Positions 7,470 through 16,144 of a stretch of 64,000 nt of DNA are shown piece by piece. Positions within the stretch are counted from its first letter, which is position 1, and every line of letters begins with the position of its first letter. This DNA is from Algoriphagus aquaeductus (GTDB lineage: Bacteria; Bacteroidota; Bacteroidia; Cytophagales; Cyclobacteriaceae), in assembly GCF_003253485.1 (NCBI RefSeq), contig NZ_QKTX01000001.1, positions 310,001 to 374,000 of the forward strand, read 5' to 3'. Below the pieces are notes generated by a model. It ran no database searches, was not told where the DNA came from, and was given only the letters and a program-made list of their open reading frames with translations. A program made the position numbers and the translations under genes.

Positions 7470-8741
7470 ATGAAAAAGTTGATTTTAGGAATTGGGATTT
7501 GGTTTTTGGCTTGTTCTATTTCTGCCCAAGCTCAGGTTTTGGAAGATAGGGTTTTTGCGGATCATGTGTTTTCTGCCCGGGTTTTTCCGGAAGATGGCCA
7601 AATTTCTTCCACTATTGATGCGCCCGTTGTCAGTCTTCAGGATTCCAAGCGATTGGTGTTGCTATTTGATGATTTAGCATACGATCCTGAGTTGTACACC
7701 GCCAAGTTGATCCATTGCAATGCTGACTGGCAAAAATCCGGTCTTCGGGACAATGATTTTTTAGGGACTTTTAATCAGTTCAATGTAGAAGACTACAACT
7801 ATTCGGTCAATACGCGGGTTCCTTACATCCACTATCGCTTTGTCGTTCCTCAAGTCACCAAGTCTGGAAATTACATTCTGAAAGTATATAAGAATAGAGA
7901 TGAGAGTCAGGTATTGATGACCAAACGGTTTATGGTGTATGAAAGCCTGCTAAATGTTGGTGCGGGATTGGTGCCTCCCACACAATCAGAAGAGCGATCT
8001 ACTCTTCAACAACTTAATGTGGCCGTAAACTATTCTCAAACAGAAGTAATCGACCCCTCAACTCAGATCCAGGTAGTAATCCGTCAAAATCAGCGTTGGG
8101 ATACAGCCAAGCGATTGGTTAAGCCGACTTTTCTGAATCAAAATTCTAAATTGATTCGCTATGAATCCTTCGATGGAGAGAATACTTTTCGGGCCGGGAA
8201 TGAATTTAGATTCATTGATCTTCGATTCATTAGAGCCACTGGAGTAAATATTGCCTCGATCAAAGTGGAGGAAGCGGCTATTTATGCCGAATCAAATATT
8301 AGTACTCCACGTCCCACAGAGCCATATAGCCAATACTTGGATCTAAATGGTCAATATGTGATTCTAACCAATGACCGGCCTGGAGGAAATCCCGAAGTGG
8401 AAAGTGAATACATTCTGACCAACATTTATTACAGGGATTCTCCGGGTAAAGATATTTACCTCGTTGGGGCCCTCACTTCATGGGGAAGTTCGCCTGAGGG
8501 AAAGATGAAATGGGATGCTCGAAAGAATGTTTATTTCACCGAGTTATTGCTCAAACAAGGATGGTATGATTTTCAGTTTGCTGAAAAATCACAGAATGGG
8601 CTGGACTCTTATGCTATTGAGGGAAGCCATTTTCAGACCGAAAACGAATATGAGGTATTTGTCTATTTCCGAAATCTGGGTTCAAGATACGATCAGCTTG
8701 CAGGGTATGCGTATGTCCAACCCAATAGACGCCGGTTTTGA
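7470..8741 (+). CDS. DUF5103 family protein (type IX secretion plug domain)
   Basis: This 423-residue exported protein (signal MKKLILGIGIWFLACSISAQA) matches the DUF5103 family. Members are related to the plug protein that seals the SprA channel of the type IX secretion system. Recognisable family words are LFDDLAYD, KLIHCNADWQKSGLRDNDF, NYSVNTRVPYIHYRF and KSGNYILKVYKNRDESQ in the N-terminal half, then a second beta-rich half with YLVGALTSWG. It follows the ABC-F gene closely. The family call is strong; a role as the functional plug is inferred from relatives and not from position, since no other T9SS gene is nearby. Confidence 0.85.
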   Translation: MKKLILGIGIWFLACSISAQAQVLEDRVFADHVFSARVFPEDGQISSTIDAPVVSLQDSKRLVLLFDDLAYDPELYTAKLIHCNADWQKSGLRDNDFLGTFNQFNVEDYNYSVNTRVPYIHYRFVVPQVTKSGNYILKVYKNRDESQVLMTKRFMVYESLLNVGAGLVPPTQSEERSTLQQLNVAVNYSQTEVIDPSTQIQVVIRQNQRWDTAKRLVKPTFLNQNSKLIRYESFDGENTFRAGNEFRFIDLRFIRATGVNIASIKVEEAAIYAESNISTPRPTEPYSQYLDLNGQYVILTNDRPGGNPEVESEYILTNIYYRDSPGKDIYLVGALTSWGSSPEGKMKWDARKNVYFTELLLKQGWYDFQFAEKSQNGLDSYAIEGSHFQTENEYEVFVYFRNLGSRYDQLAGYAYVQPNRRRF

Positions 8742-8908
8742 AGCGAAAAAAGGATGGTCACAATAGTCAGATACTCCTTTGGTTCTTGATCAAGATTTTT
8801 AGGAGTTTCGGAAAGGTTGAAATTATGAGGTTTTTCTCGTCTGGATCTTGATAATGGCAAATAATCAATTGCAGGCTTTCAAGTGTCTTCAGGTAAACCT
8901 TATTATTC

Positions 8909-8941
8909 CAAAAAAAAGCCCTCAGATTTCTCCGAGGGCTT
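8909..8941 (-). terminator. Intrinsic terminator of the cas6-like gene
   Basis: On the minus strand the stem AGCCCTC/GAGGGCT (8934-8940 with 8917-8923) is followed by T7. It lies just after the stop of the minus-strand gene that ends at 8948. Confidence 0.88.
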
Positions 8942-8947
8942 CTGATT

Positions 8948-9853
8948 TTAAATTTCAGTTGAATTTTCGTCGAATGAAGTATCTTCTCCTTCCTCCTCTG
9001 AGGTCGGAGCGACATTTTGTCTTACCCGATCGGTTGGTTTGTAGGGTACAAAACCTTCTCTCTTGAATTTGTAGGTGGTTGTTCTGTTGCCCGAAGGGTG
9101 ATTGGCCAGGTCCAACATTCCAAATCCTTTGTGGGTAAATGCTCCCAAGCCACATTTGAATACAAAATCCTGAACCTCAGGGGCTGCATACAAAGTAAAT
9201 GGAAGGGTATATCCTCTCACTTCATATTTGACATCCATGTCATACACTGCATAGATCCTGGCGAATTTCTTCTGCTGCTCTTTCAGCTTGTTGACATAAA
9301 CCATGTCGGGTACCACCTGAAACTTGTAGAAAGATTCCATTTGCTCGGGAGTATACCAGCCCGACTTTTCCATTCGGGTCAAGGTAGATTCATAAAGCAA
9401 ATCGGAAAATTCATCGCTGTCAGGATTGATGAATCTTTTTCCTGCTTCCTCATTGAATGCCGGAGTGATGAGCACCAATGGAGAAATACACACGAACTTG
9501 TTTGAAGTTTCCAAAGTAGGTTCTACTTCCAACTCGGTGTATTCAGGTGAAAGGATGAGATTACCCAGTTCGATTTTTGGGGTGGCAAAAACCTGCTCTA
9601 GAAGATAATCCATGAATTCTTCACTTTGTGAAGAAAGCACCAATGTGACCAGGCTGGAATAGTAATGCAAGCCACTTCTACTCACCTTGGTCTGACCTTT
9701 CAGGCCAGAAAAGTTGAAGTAATTGTAGTTGAAGAATTCTTCACGGCCACCTTTTACAATTAACCCTTTAAGGAATTGTGCAAGGATGTACTGATGGTGA
9801 AAAGGCAGATAAGAGCCTTTGTTTTTTAGTGAAAATATTAGTCTAACTCTCAC
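8948..9853 (-). CDS. Stand-alone Cas6-like endoribonuclease family protein
   Basis: This 301-residue protein has the layout of Cas6, the RNase that cuts CRISPR precursor RNA. The N-terminal ferredoxin-like part starts MRVRLIFSLKNKGSYLPFHHQ and has FNFSGLKG plus a SLVTLVLSSQSEEF strand-helix. VCISPLVLI follows near residue 121. The C-terminal part ends with the glycine-rich loop CGLGAFTHKGFGML at residues 234-247, the hallmark of Cas6 RAMP domains. The usual His in the (F/Y)xFS region is absent; His19, His20 and His63 are the nearby histidines. A 20-residue acidic tail follows. It starts with GTG. No other cas gene or repeat array is in the window, so its RNA target is unknown. Confidence 0.8.
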   Translation of the reverse strand: MRVRLIFSLKNKGSYLPFHHQYILAQFLKGLIVKGGREEFFNYNYFNFSGLKGQTKVSRSGLHYYSSLVTLVLSSQSEEFMDYLLEQVFATPKIELGNLILSPEYTELEVEPTLETSNKFVCISPLVLITPAFNEEAGKRFINPDSDEFSDLLYESTLTRMEKSGWYTPEQMESFYKFQVVPDMVYVNKLKEQQKKFARIYAVYDMDVKYEVRGYTLPFTLYAAPEVQDFVFKCGLGAFTHKGFGMLDLANHPSGNRTTTYKFKREGFVPYKPTDRVRQNVAPTSEEEGEDTSFDENSTEI

Positions 9854-9924
9854 GGTGATTAAAAATAAAATGAGACAATTGTTGAATTAAAATACTTTAA
9901 TACTTTTTGGGTGGATAAGCACCG

Positions 9925-9957
9925 TAAAACTACAAATATTTTTTAGCAATTGTCAAA
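9925..9957 (-). promoter_or_regulatory. Predicted promoter of the cas6-like gene
   Basis: On the minus strand TTTG (9954-9957) is separated by 21 nt from TAGTTTTA (9925-9932), one base off TAnnTTTG. It overlaps the 3' end of ychF and would allow cas6 expression independent of ychF. Prediction only. Confidence 0.35.
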
Positions 9958-11050
9958 CATTAAATCTAAAATGCATGATATCCCCGTCCTGAACGACATA
10001 TTCTTTTCCCTCAATGGAGATTTTACCGTTTTCGCGGCATCCAGCTTCGGTTCTAAATTGCTGATAGTCGCTCAACTTGATTACTTCTGCCTTGATGAAA
10101 CCTCTTTCAAAGTCGGTGTGAATCACACCTGCTGCCTGAGGGGCTTTCCAGCCTTTGCGTATTGTCCATGCTCTAACCTCCTGAACACCTGCTGTGAAAT
10201 AAGTGATGAGATTCAAGAGGGAATAAGCTCCGGATATCAATTTATTCAATCCGCTTTCTTCCAATCCATATTCAGAAAGGAACATCGCCTTTTCCTCGGC
10301 ATCTTCAAACTCGGCAATTTGAGATTCGATTGCGGCACACAGGACAATGACTTCTGCATTTTCTTCTTTCACTTTTTCGCGTAGCTGGTCCACGAATTTA
10401 TTACCGGTCAAAATGCTTCCTTCATCCACATTGGCCACATAAAGTACAGGCTTGATTGTCAACAGGTGAAGATCTCTTACTGCCTCTAATTCTTCTTTGT
10501 CCACCTCGATGGCTCTTGCATTCAATCCTGAAGTCAACCCTTCTTTGAATTGATTTAGCACTTCAAGTTCTCTTTTTGCCTTGGCATCACCGGATTTGGC
10601 GATTTTTTCTATCCGCTGAATTTTCTTTTCGACAGATTCCAAATCTTTCAATTGGAGTTCAGTGTCGATCACTTCCTTGTCAAAGATCGGATCAACTCCC
10701 CCTGCCACATGGACGATGTTGTTGTCCTCAAAGCACCGGATCACATGGATGATCGCATCTACTTCTCTGATGTTGGCTAGAAACTTATTGCCAAGACCTT
10801 CTCCCTTTGATGCCCCTTTCACAAGTCCTGCAATGTCCACAAATTCGATAATCGTCGGAACTACCCGCTGTGGATTGACCAGTTCTTCAAGGATTTGAAG
10901 TCTTTTATCCGGGACAGAGACTACACCCACGTTGGGTTCGATGGTACAGAAAGGAAAGTTTGCTGCTTCTGCTTTTGCGCTTGAAAGCGCATTAAACAAT
11001 GTGGATTTTCCAACGTTTGGAAGACCCACAATGCCACATTGTAATGCCAT
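9953..11050 (-). CDS. ychF: Redox-responsive ATPase YchF (Obg-like)
   Basis: YchF is a universally conserved P-loop ATPase of the Obg family that binds ribosomes and takes part in stress and translation control. The 365-residue protein has the G1 motif GLPNVGKSTLFNAL, switch region NFPFCTIEPNVGVV, G3 DIAGLVKGASKGEGLGNKFL, a helical coiled insertion, and the C-terminal TGS domain (TFFTAG-like TYFTAGVQEVRAWTIRKG, HTDFERGFIKAEV, MHFRFNV). Its ATG overlaps the stop of the upstream permease gene by one base (TAATG), which suggests translational coupling. Confidence 0.96.
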   Translation of the reverse strand: MALQCGIVGLPNVGKSTLFNALSSAKAEAANFPFCTIEPNVGVVSVPDKRLQILEELVNPQRVVPTIIEFVDIAGLVKGASKGEGLGNKFLANIREVDAIIHVIRCFEDNNIVHVAGGVDPIFDKEVIDTELQLKDLESVEKKIQRIEKIAKSGDAKAKRELEVLNQFKEGLTSGLNARAIEVDKEELEAVRDLHLLTIKPVLYVANVDEGSILTGNKFVDQLREKVKEENAEVIVLCAAIESQIAEFEDAEEKAMFLSEYGLEESGLNKLISGAYSLLNLITYFTAGVQEVRAWTIRKGWKAPQAAGVIHTDFERGFIKAEVIKLSDYQQFRTEAGCRENGKISIEGKEYVVQDGDIMHFRFNV

Positions 11051-12144
11051 TAATTCGTTGCTTTAATTTTAAAGATTCGGTAGGATTTATATCCCTTGTA
11101 AAATTCCATCACAGAGACTCTGAAAATGGTATAGACAGGGATTGCAAAAATCATCCCCACTATGCCGGCTATTTTTGCTCCGGCAAAGATAATAACAAAT
11201 ATCTCAAGGGGATGAGCTTTTACGGATTTGGAAAAAATCATAGGCTGCAAGAGTACATTATCCGTGATTTGTACAGCCGCAAACACTGAAATAATTTTGA
11301 TTAAAAAATAAGTGTATTCGGTATCAGTAGAGAAAGTTCCGGTGGAGATCCCCACGACGATGCCAAAAACTGTTCCCAAAATCGGTCCGGCATAGGGAAT
11401 CAAATTGGCAATCGCCGCAAATAGGGCTATGGTAAGGGCGTATTCTACTCCCACTAATGTAAGTCCAAATCCTGATAACGAGAAAATGGCCAAGATTTGA
11501 AGCAACAGTCCGAAAAGGTAATTGGACAACAGTTTTTCAACTTTTGTAAAGGTGGCTACGGACAGTTCAAAATAGGCGTTTGGAATAAGATTTAGAAAGT
11601 TTCTTCTAAGCAGTCCATTTTCCAATAGGAGAAAGAACGTGATGAAGGCTACGGCCAAGGTGCCTATCAGTAAGCTACTGGTGATGGAAATCAGTCCACT
11701 GATAAATCCCCCAAAATCAAATTTTTTGACGGTTTCAAGGATAGATTGCTTGATTTCCTCGATCAATAGCCCGGGATTGTTTTCCAGTAATTGATATCGG
11801 ATCAAAAAACGCTCGAGTTTTCCGATTGGCTCCTGAATTTGAAAGTAAATGCCTTCCAAATCCAATTCACTAAGAATAATTACCTGCTGATTGATCAGAG
11901 GGAAGAATACCAGACTCAGTAAAAAAACCAGAAAAACAATGGCCGTGTAGGAAATCAGAATGGAAAGCCAACGAGGGATATGCTGTCCTATCAAATGAAA
12001 ATCATTGATCCTGTTGGTCAGTGGCCTCAAAAGTGCTGCAAGAATGAGAGAAATGATTAGGTAAAGGGTAATGTTAGAAAAGTACCATCCGAAAATCAGG
12101 AAGGCGATCAGAAATAAGAACAAATAGACAAAAAACCGCTGCAT
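11050..12144 (-). CDS. AI-2E family transporter (PerM-like permease)
   Basis: This 364-residue polytopic membrane protein belongs to the AI-2E/PerM exporter family. Hydrophobic segments lie at both ends around a central soluble region. The C-terminal half has the family pattern ANLIPYAGPILGTVFGIVVG, NVLLQPMIFSKSVKAHPLEIFVIIFAG and AGIVGMIFAIPVYTIFRV. ATG at 12144 is chosen because a longer start at 12183 would run through the terminator of the preceding gene. It is translationally coupled to ychF. Despite the family name, cargo is unproven. A second copy is at 25094-26197. Confidence 0.9.
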   Translation of the reverse strand: MQRFFVYLFLFLIAFLIFGWYFSNITLYLIISLILAALLRPLTNRINDFHLIGQHIPRWLSILISYTAIVFLVFLLSLVFFPLINQQVIILSELDLEGIYFQIQEPIGKLERFLIRYQLLENNPGLLIEEIKQSILETVKKFDFGGFISGLISITSSLLIGTLAVAFITFFLLLENGLLRRNFLNLIPNAYFELSVATFTKVEKLLSNYLFGLLLQILAIFSLSGFGLTLVGVEYALTIALFAAIANLIPYAGPILGTVFGIVVGISTGTFSTDTEYTYFLIKIISVFAAVQITDNVLLQPMIFSKSVKAHPLEIFVIIFAGAKIAGIVGMIFAIPVYTIFRVSVMEFYKGYKSYRIFKIKATN

Positions 12145-12160
12145 CGATTTAGGAAAATGA

Positions 12161-12182
12161 AAAGGAGGCCTAAGCCTCCTCA
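12161..12182 (-). terminator. Intrinsic terminator of the PUR-like gene
   Basis: On the minus strand the stem AGGAGGC/GCCTCCT with a TTAG loop is followed by a T-rich stretch. It lies between the PUR-like gene and the permease start and supports separate transcription of the two. Confidence 0.75.
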
Positions 12183-12231
12183 AATATACTTGCTAATTGT
12201 TGTCTAGCTAATTTTTCAAATAGGACTTTAA

Positions 12232-12561
12232 TTACTCCCACCGAAGCTCATCATTTATTTCGTTTTCCGAATCTTCATTTTCGAATTGTTCGAAATCAAA
12301 CTCAGGCATTAAGTCAGTTTTGATATGGTCTACAGCTTCGTTGAGCGCGTTCACAAACTTGAAGAAATCCTCCTTGTATAAAAAGATTTTGTGCTTTTCG
12401 TAGCTGAAGTTGTCTCCATTTACCCGTCGCTTACTTTCTGTAATGGTCAAGTAATAATCGTTTCCTCTGGTAGACTTTATGTCAAAAAAGTAAGTTCTTT
12501 TTCCTGCCTTCACTTTCTTAGAGAATATTTCATCTCTATCATAGCCTCGATGATCTTCCAC
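12232..12561 (-). CDS. PUR-family (DUF3276) DNA/RNA-binding protein
   Basis: This small 109-residue protein is of the DUF3276 type, related to PUR-alpha single-stranded nucleic-acid binding domains. The family core RDEIFSKKVKAGKRTYFFDIK-like segment is followed by NDYYLTITESKRR and KIFLYKEDFFKFVNALNEAVDHI. The C-terminal 20 residues are strongly acidic. The start is GTG; no in-frame ATG lies between it and the upstream stop. It is transcribed alone, between a predicted promoter and a terminator. Its regulatory target is unknown. Confidence 0.88.
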   Translation of the reverse strand: MEDHRGYDRDEIFSKKVKAGKRTYFFDIKSTRGNDYYLTITESKRRVNGDNFSYEKHKIFLYKEDFFKFVNALNEAVDHIKTDLMPEFDFEQFENEDSENEINDELRWE

Positions 12562-12600
12562 AGCGCTTTCTGTTTTGGGGTTGATGGATTAAATAACGGT

Positions 12601-12633
12601 CTAAGATAAAACAAAAGCTAACTAGAATTCAAA
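12601..12633 (-). promoter_or_regulatory. Predicted promoter of the PUR-like gene
   Basis: On the minus strand TTTG (12630-12633) is followed after 21 nt by TATCTTAG (12601-12608), near the Bacteroidota -7 box. It lies about 40 nt before the GTG start. Confidence 0.35.
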
Positions 12634-12772
12634 GGCTGTTTCTACTTTTTTTTGAAGACTTGTTGAAAAACAGGGATAAAAAGTTAAAAATCAGAAATAA
12701 ATACAGTGATGTTAAACAATTTTTCTAACCCAAATAACCCTTGCTGTCAATACAAATTCGAAAGGGAAGGGG

Positions 12773-12800
12773 CAAAAAAAAGGCGACTCGTAAGCCGCCT
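12773..12800 (-). terminator. Intrinsic terminator after the ferredoxin gene
   Basis: On the minus strand the stem AGGCGGC/GTCGCCT (one G-T pair) is followed by T8. It begins 6 nt after the ferredoxin stop codon. Confidence 0.9.
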
Positions 12801-12806
12801 GTCGTA

Positions 12807-13154
12807 TTATTCGCCATGCAAGAACGCTTTTTTGGCGAGCAGTTCCTCTTCGGATTCGCGGTGATCCGGATCATCCACGCAACAGTCTACTGGGCAGACT
12901 GCCGCACATTGAGGTTCCTCATGAAAGCCATTGCATTCGGTGCATTTTGCAGTCACGATGTAGTAAAACTCGTCAGATACAGGCGCTTGTTTTTCTGTGG
13001 CACTTACCACGGTACCATCTTCGAGCGTAACCTCCTTCAGATTTGTACCTCCACCCCAAGTCCACTCTACACCACCTTCATAAATTGCTGTATTTGGGCA
13101 TTCAGGTTCGCATGCACCGCAATTGATGCATTCGTCTGTAATCATTATTGCCAT
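12807..13154 (-). CDS. 4Fe-4S dicluster ferredoxin
   Basis: This 115-residue electron carrier has two [4Fe-4S] sites. The first is [12 protein letters not shown], the second [22 protein letters not shown], with a longer loop between Cys residues. About 45 residues with a GGG turn lie between the cluster motifs, as in the family of 2[4Fe-4S] ferredoxins with an insertion. It is monocistronic, between a good predicted promoter and a terminator. It is divergent from the LuxC-type acyl-CoA reductase gene, suggesting but not proving a redox link. Confidence 0.93.
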   Translation of the reverse strand: MAIMITDECINCGACEPECPNTAIYEGGVEWTWGGGTNLKEVTLEDGTVVSATEKQAPVSDEFYYIVTAKCTECNGFHEEPQCAAVCPVDCCVDDPDHRESEEELLAKKAFLHGE

Positions 13155-13175
13155 AGGTCTTCAGTTTTGATGCTT

Positions 13176-13206
13176 CAAAAGTACAATCTCCTCAACTTTG
13201 AGGCAA
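13176..13206 (-). promoter_or_regulatory. Predicted promoter of the ferredoxin gene
   Basis: On the minus strand TTG (13204-13206) is separated by exactly 20 nt from TACTTTTG (13176-13183), a full match to TAnnTTTG. The ferredoxin ATG is about 20 nt downstream. It is one of the best promoter matches in the window. Confidence 0.55.
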
Positions 13207-13276
13207 TAAAAAAGTTGTCATACTAATTAATTTAAATTTATTCCAAGCTAAGGGGCTTTTTGGATACCTTTGCAAC

Positions 13277-14308
13277 ATGAATTTAATTCCAACTTTTCAG
13301 GAGAGAGTTTCTGCATTTATTCAGCTTGGGAAGAGGATTTCCGAGTTGGATTCAGAAGAGAAATTCTCACTTTTCAGAAAAGCCGAAAACCAAAATACTT
13401 GGTTTACCTTCTTATCTCTTCAGTCTGCATTGGATGGGATTTCATTTCTAATCAAGGAAGAAAATTTGGAAAGGTGGCTTTCTGCGTATTCTTTTTCGAA
13501 AAACACCAACCCCAAGAAGGTCGGAATCCTGATGGCTGGAAATATTCCTGGAGTGGGATTTCATGATTTAATGTCCGTGTTGATCTCCGGTCATGTGGCA
13601 TGCATCAAGTTGAGTTCATCCGATTCGGTCCTGATGAAATGGATAATCGATCAGCTTATATCGATCAACCCAAAATTGGAACAGTTGATCAGCGTTGAAG
13701 AGATGCTGAAAAACAAAGACGCTTACATCGCCACAGGGAGTGACAATTCTGCCAGATATTTTGAATACTACTTTGGCAAATACCCGCACATTATCCGTGC
13801 AAACCGGACCTCTGTTGCCGTTTTGACAGGGAAGGAAACCGAAGAAGAGTTGTCTAATCTTGGAGATGATATTTTTCAATATTTTGGGTTGGGGTGCAGA
13901 AATGTTTCCAAGCTTTTTGTGCAAAATGAAGAGATATTGATCCGGCTGTTGCAGGCGCTTGAATCAAGGGCTGAAGTTGCTTCCCACCACAAGTACCACA
14001 ATAATTATGAGTACAATAAATCAATCTACCTGGTCAACGGGGACAAGCATTTGGACAATGGTTTTTTGATTCTCAAAGAAAGCCAAGAGTTAGTTTCACC
14101 GGTCGGAGTACTTTATTTTGAAAAATTCACCACACTTGAAGATTTGAAATTAAAACTGACGGCTTCCAGCCCAAGGATTCAGTGTGTGATCGGAAGGGAT
14201 GAATTAAAGATTCCAGGTGTAATATCCTTTGGACAGGCTCAGATGCCCGCGCCATGGGACTATGCAGACGGTGTGGATACGCTTCAATTTTTGTTAGGAC
14301 TTGATTAA
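13277..14308 (+). CDS. LuxC-type acyl-CoA reductase
   Basis: This 343-residue protein is of the LuxC-like acyl-CoA/acyl-protein reductase family, a branch of the aldehyde dehydrogenase superfamily that makes aldehydes from activated acyl groups with NAD(P)H. Visible are a nucleotide-binding region VGILMAGNIPGVGFHDLMSVL, the SSSDSVLMKWI segment and the probable catalytic Cys207 in FGLGCRNVSK. A TAnnTTTG-like box (TACCTTTG) ends only 4 nt before the ATG, so the promoter position is unclear. The 3' end overlaps the convergent histidine kinase gene by 15 nt. The substrate is unknown; no luxD or luxE partner is near. Confidence 0.85.
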   Translation: MNLIPTFQERVSAFIQLGKRISELDSEEKFSLFRKAENQNTWFTFLSLQSALDGISFLIKEENLERWLSAYSFSKNTNPKKVGILMAGNIPGVGFHDLMSVLISGHVACIKLSSSDSVLMKWIIDQLISINPKLEQLISVEEMLKNKDAYIATGSDNSARYFEYYFGKYPHIIRANRTSVAVLTGKETEEELSNLGDDIFQYFGLGCRNVSKLFVQNEEILIRLLQALESRAEVASHHKYHNNYEYNKSIYLVNGDKHLDNGFLILKESQELVSPVGVLYFEKFTTLEDLKLKLTASSPRIQCVIGRDELKIPGVISFGQAQMPAPWDYADGVDTLQFLLGLD

Positions 14309-16069
14309 GCTTTCATTCCAAGCAGGCAATTCCATGCAGAAGATGGTGCCTTCTCCTTCTTTGGAATTCACCTGAAGTGTGCCGTTGTTTTTGTCCAAAT
14401 ATTCTTTGACCAAGATCATGCCCAACCCTGTACCGCTTTCATTACTTTGGCCCCGGGTGGTAAATGAGATGCCCTCTTTCAACTTCTTGAGGTTTTCTTC
14501 TGTGATTCCCAGACCATAATCTTTGATACAAATTTTCAGACGGTCGCCTTTTTCCTGGCAGGTGACTTCTATGGTACTGGAAGGATTGGAAAATTTAATT
14601 GCATTGGAGATCAAATTCCGGAAAATCAATTCCAACATATTTTTATCGGCCATTACCCAGGTATTTTCAAATCCCTGTATTGCGATCTCTATGGATTTGT
14701 CTTTTGCAATGCGGTCCAAAAGATTTTTTTGGCTGCTGACCAGTTTGTGCAGGTCGATTTTTTGGGGCTGAACATATTCTCCCCGCAGCTGCGAACTCGT
14801 CCATGCCAAAAGATTTTCCAATAATATGGCTACGTGTTCCATGTTTTTGGAGACCTCAGGCAGCATAGACAAAAACTCTGCCTCTGATACTAACCCACTT
14901 TGAGTCAAATGAATCAATTCTTTGACTCCAAAAATGGGGCCTTTCAAGTCATGGGAAATGATACTGAAAAATTTGTCTTTTAAATCATTAAGCTGCTGTA
15001 ATTCAGCGGTCTGCTTCTTCAGTTTCTCATTAATTTGAATTTCACTGGTGATGTCCTCAAACAAAAGCAGTGTACCTGAAATCAGTGGACCTCGGTCCCT
15101 CAGGGGAAGGGATTCGATTTTGATAAAGGTATCTTCTGAGGTTCCGGTAAGGTGACTTTCTATCGTTTTGGGCTCCGATTGATCCAATAATTTCAAAATC
15201 TCCGGACGCTCTTCAAAAATCACCGATGCATGTTGACCGAGAAAAATTTTCTCCGGATTGGAGCTGAATTTTTTTGCGGCACCATTAAAATCAGCGATTT
15301 TTTTTCGATGGTCAAAGACCAAAACACCCCTTGTCATTGCCTCAAGAATTTTATCTCTTGCTACGGGCTTGAGGTCCAGTAGATTGAACCGTAAAATGGC
15401 AATGGCCAAGAATATATAGGTGAAAAGGAAAGCATAGGGCGTCATGTCCAAGCCCTCATAAGGCTTGAGCCAGGACAATTGATAAAGGATATTGATGAAA
15501 AGCGGGAAAAATCCGGCCAGGATTAACAGTCTGGTTTGTAGCTTAAAATGGTTGTTTGCAAACTCAAATCTTCTCCAGATTATCAAAGTCCCCAGGAGAT
15601 AAAATACATAAGAGTAAACCACCTGCAGAAAATATAAGGGGCCTTTTTCTATTCCAAGTAAAGGAAAAGGTCCAGAGGTAATCAGCCAGTTGTCCCGATA
15701 GTGAAGGTGGTGCAATGGATTGGTAATCACGATGAGGAAAATGATAGCGGGCAAAATAAAAAGTGAAGGAAAAACCCATTTTTTGGCCTTTTCTTCAAAA
15801 CCGGTGTACTTCAGCGCAAACATTACCCAACACGCTGGAGCCATGACCAATCCCGTATACTGAAGTTTTGTGAAAATCAGCATATTTTCGACCTCAGACT
15901 GAGTGAGTTCAATCCCGTAGAAAAAGCCCCAAACGGATAGGGATATCATGGTAAATGCAATCCACCTTACTGATTCCTCCAGTTTGAGTCCTATAAATAA
16001 AGATAGAACAAGAACTAGGGTGCTGGAAATTACCAGGGTAAGAGCGTAGGCATTAATGACAAAATCCAT
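14294..16069 (-). CDS. Sensor histidine kinase with N-terminal 7TM domain
   Basis: This is a 591-residue membrane histidine kinase. Residues 1 to about 230 hold some seven hydrophobic helices of the 7TM sensor type. A PAS domain follows (about 240-350), containing EAMTRGVLVFDHRKKIADFNGAA, and then the kinase core: HisKA with SIISHDLKGPIFGV (phospho-acceptor His about 373), N-box NLISNAIKFS, G1 DYGLGI and G2 GTGLGMILVKEYL. No receiver domain is fused and no response regulator is adjacent. It is divergent from an AtoE-type transporter (75 nt apart) and convergent with the acyl-CoA reductase, so it could sense small acids or related ligands; that is inference. Confidence 0.92.
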   Translation of the reverse strand: MDFVINAYALTLVISSTLVLVLSLFIGLKLEESVRWIAFTMISLSVWGFFYGIELTQSEVENMLIFTKLQYTGLVMAPACWVMFALKYTGFEEKAKKWVFPSLFILPAIIFLIVITNPLHHLHYRDNWLITSGPFPLLGIEKGPLYFLQVVYSYVFYLLGTLIIWRRFEFANNHFKLQTRLLILAGFFPLFINILYQLSWLKPYEGLDMTPYAFLFTYIFLAIAILRFNLLDLKPVARDKILEAMTRGVLVFDHRKKIADFNGAAKKFSSNPEKIFLGQHASVIFEERPEILKLLDQSEPKTIESHLTGTSEDTFIKIESLPLRDRGPLISGTLLLFEDITSEIQINEKLKKQTAELQQLNDLKDKFFSIISHDLKGPIFGVKELIHLTQSGLVSEAEFLSMLPEVSKNMEHVAILLENLLAWTSSQLRGEYVQPQKIDLHKLVSSQKNLLDRIAKDKSIEIAIQGFENTWVMADKNMLELIFRNLISNAIKFSNPSSTIEVTCQEKGDRLKICIKDYGLGITEENLKKLKEGISFTTRGQSNESGTGLGMILVKEYLDKNNGTLQVNSKEGEGTIFCMELPAWNESLIKS

Positions 16070-16144
16070 CTTCTGAAAATTACTCTGGCTGATTAGTCAG
16101 TCAGAATATATAATTTACTCTATACTAAACGAAAATTCTCAACT

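Noticed and set aside
9017-9505. 162-codon open frame on the plus strand
   Set aside because: Antisense to the cas6-like gene; no family motif.
9874-9954. GACAATTG / CAATTGTC inverted repeat about 65 nt apart
   Set aside because: Only 8 bp and built on the self-complementary CAATTG, so chance is likely.
12741-13226. 161-codon open frame on the plus strand
   Set aside because: It runs opposite the ferredoxin gene and is Cys/Phe-rich only because of the antisense codons of that gene.
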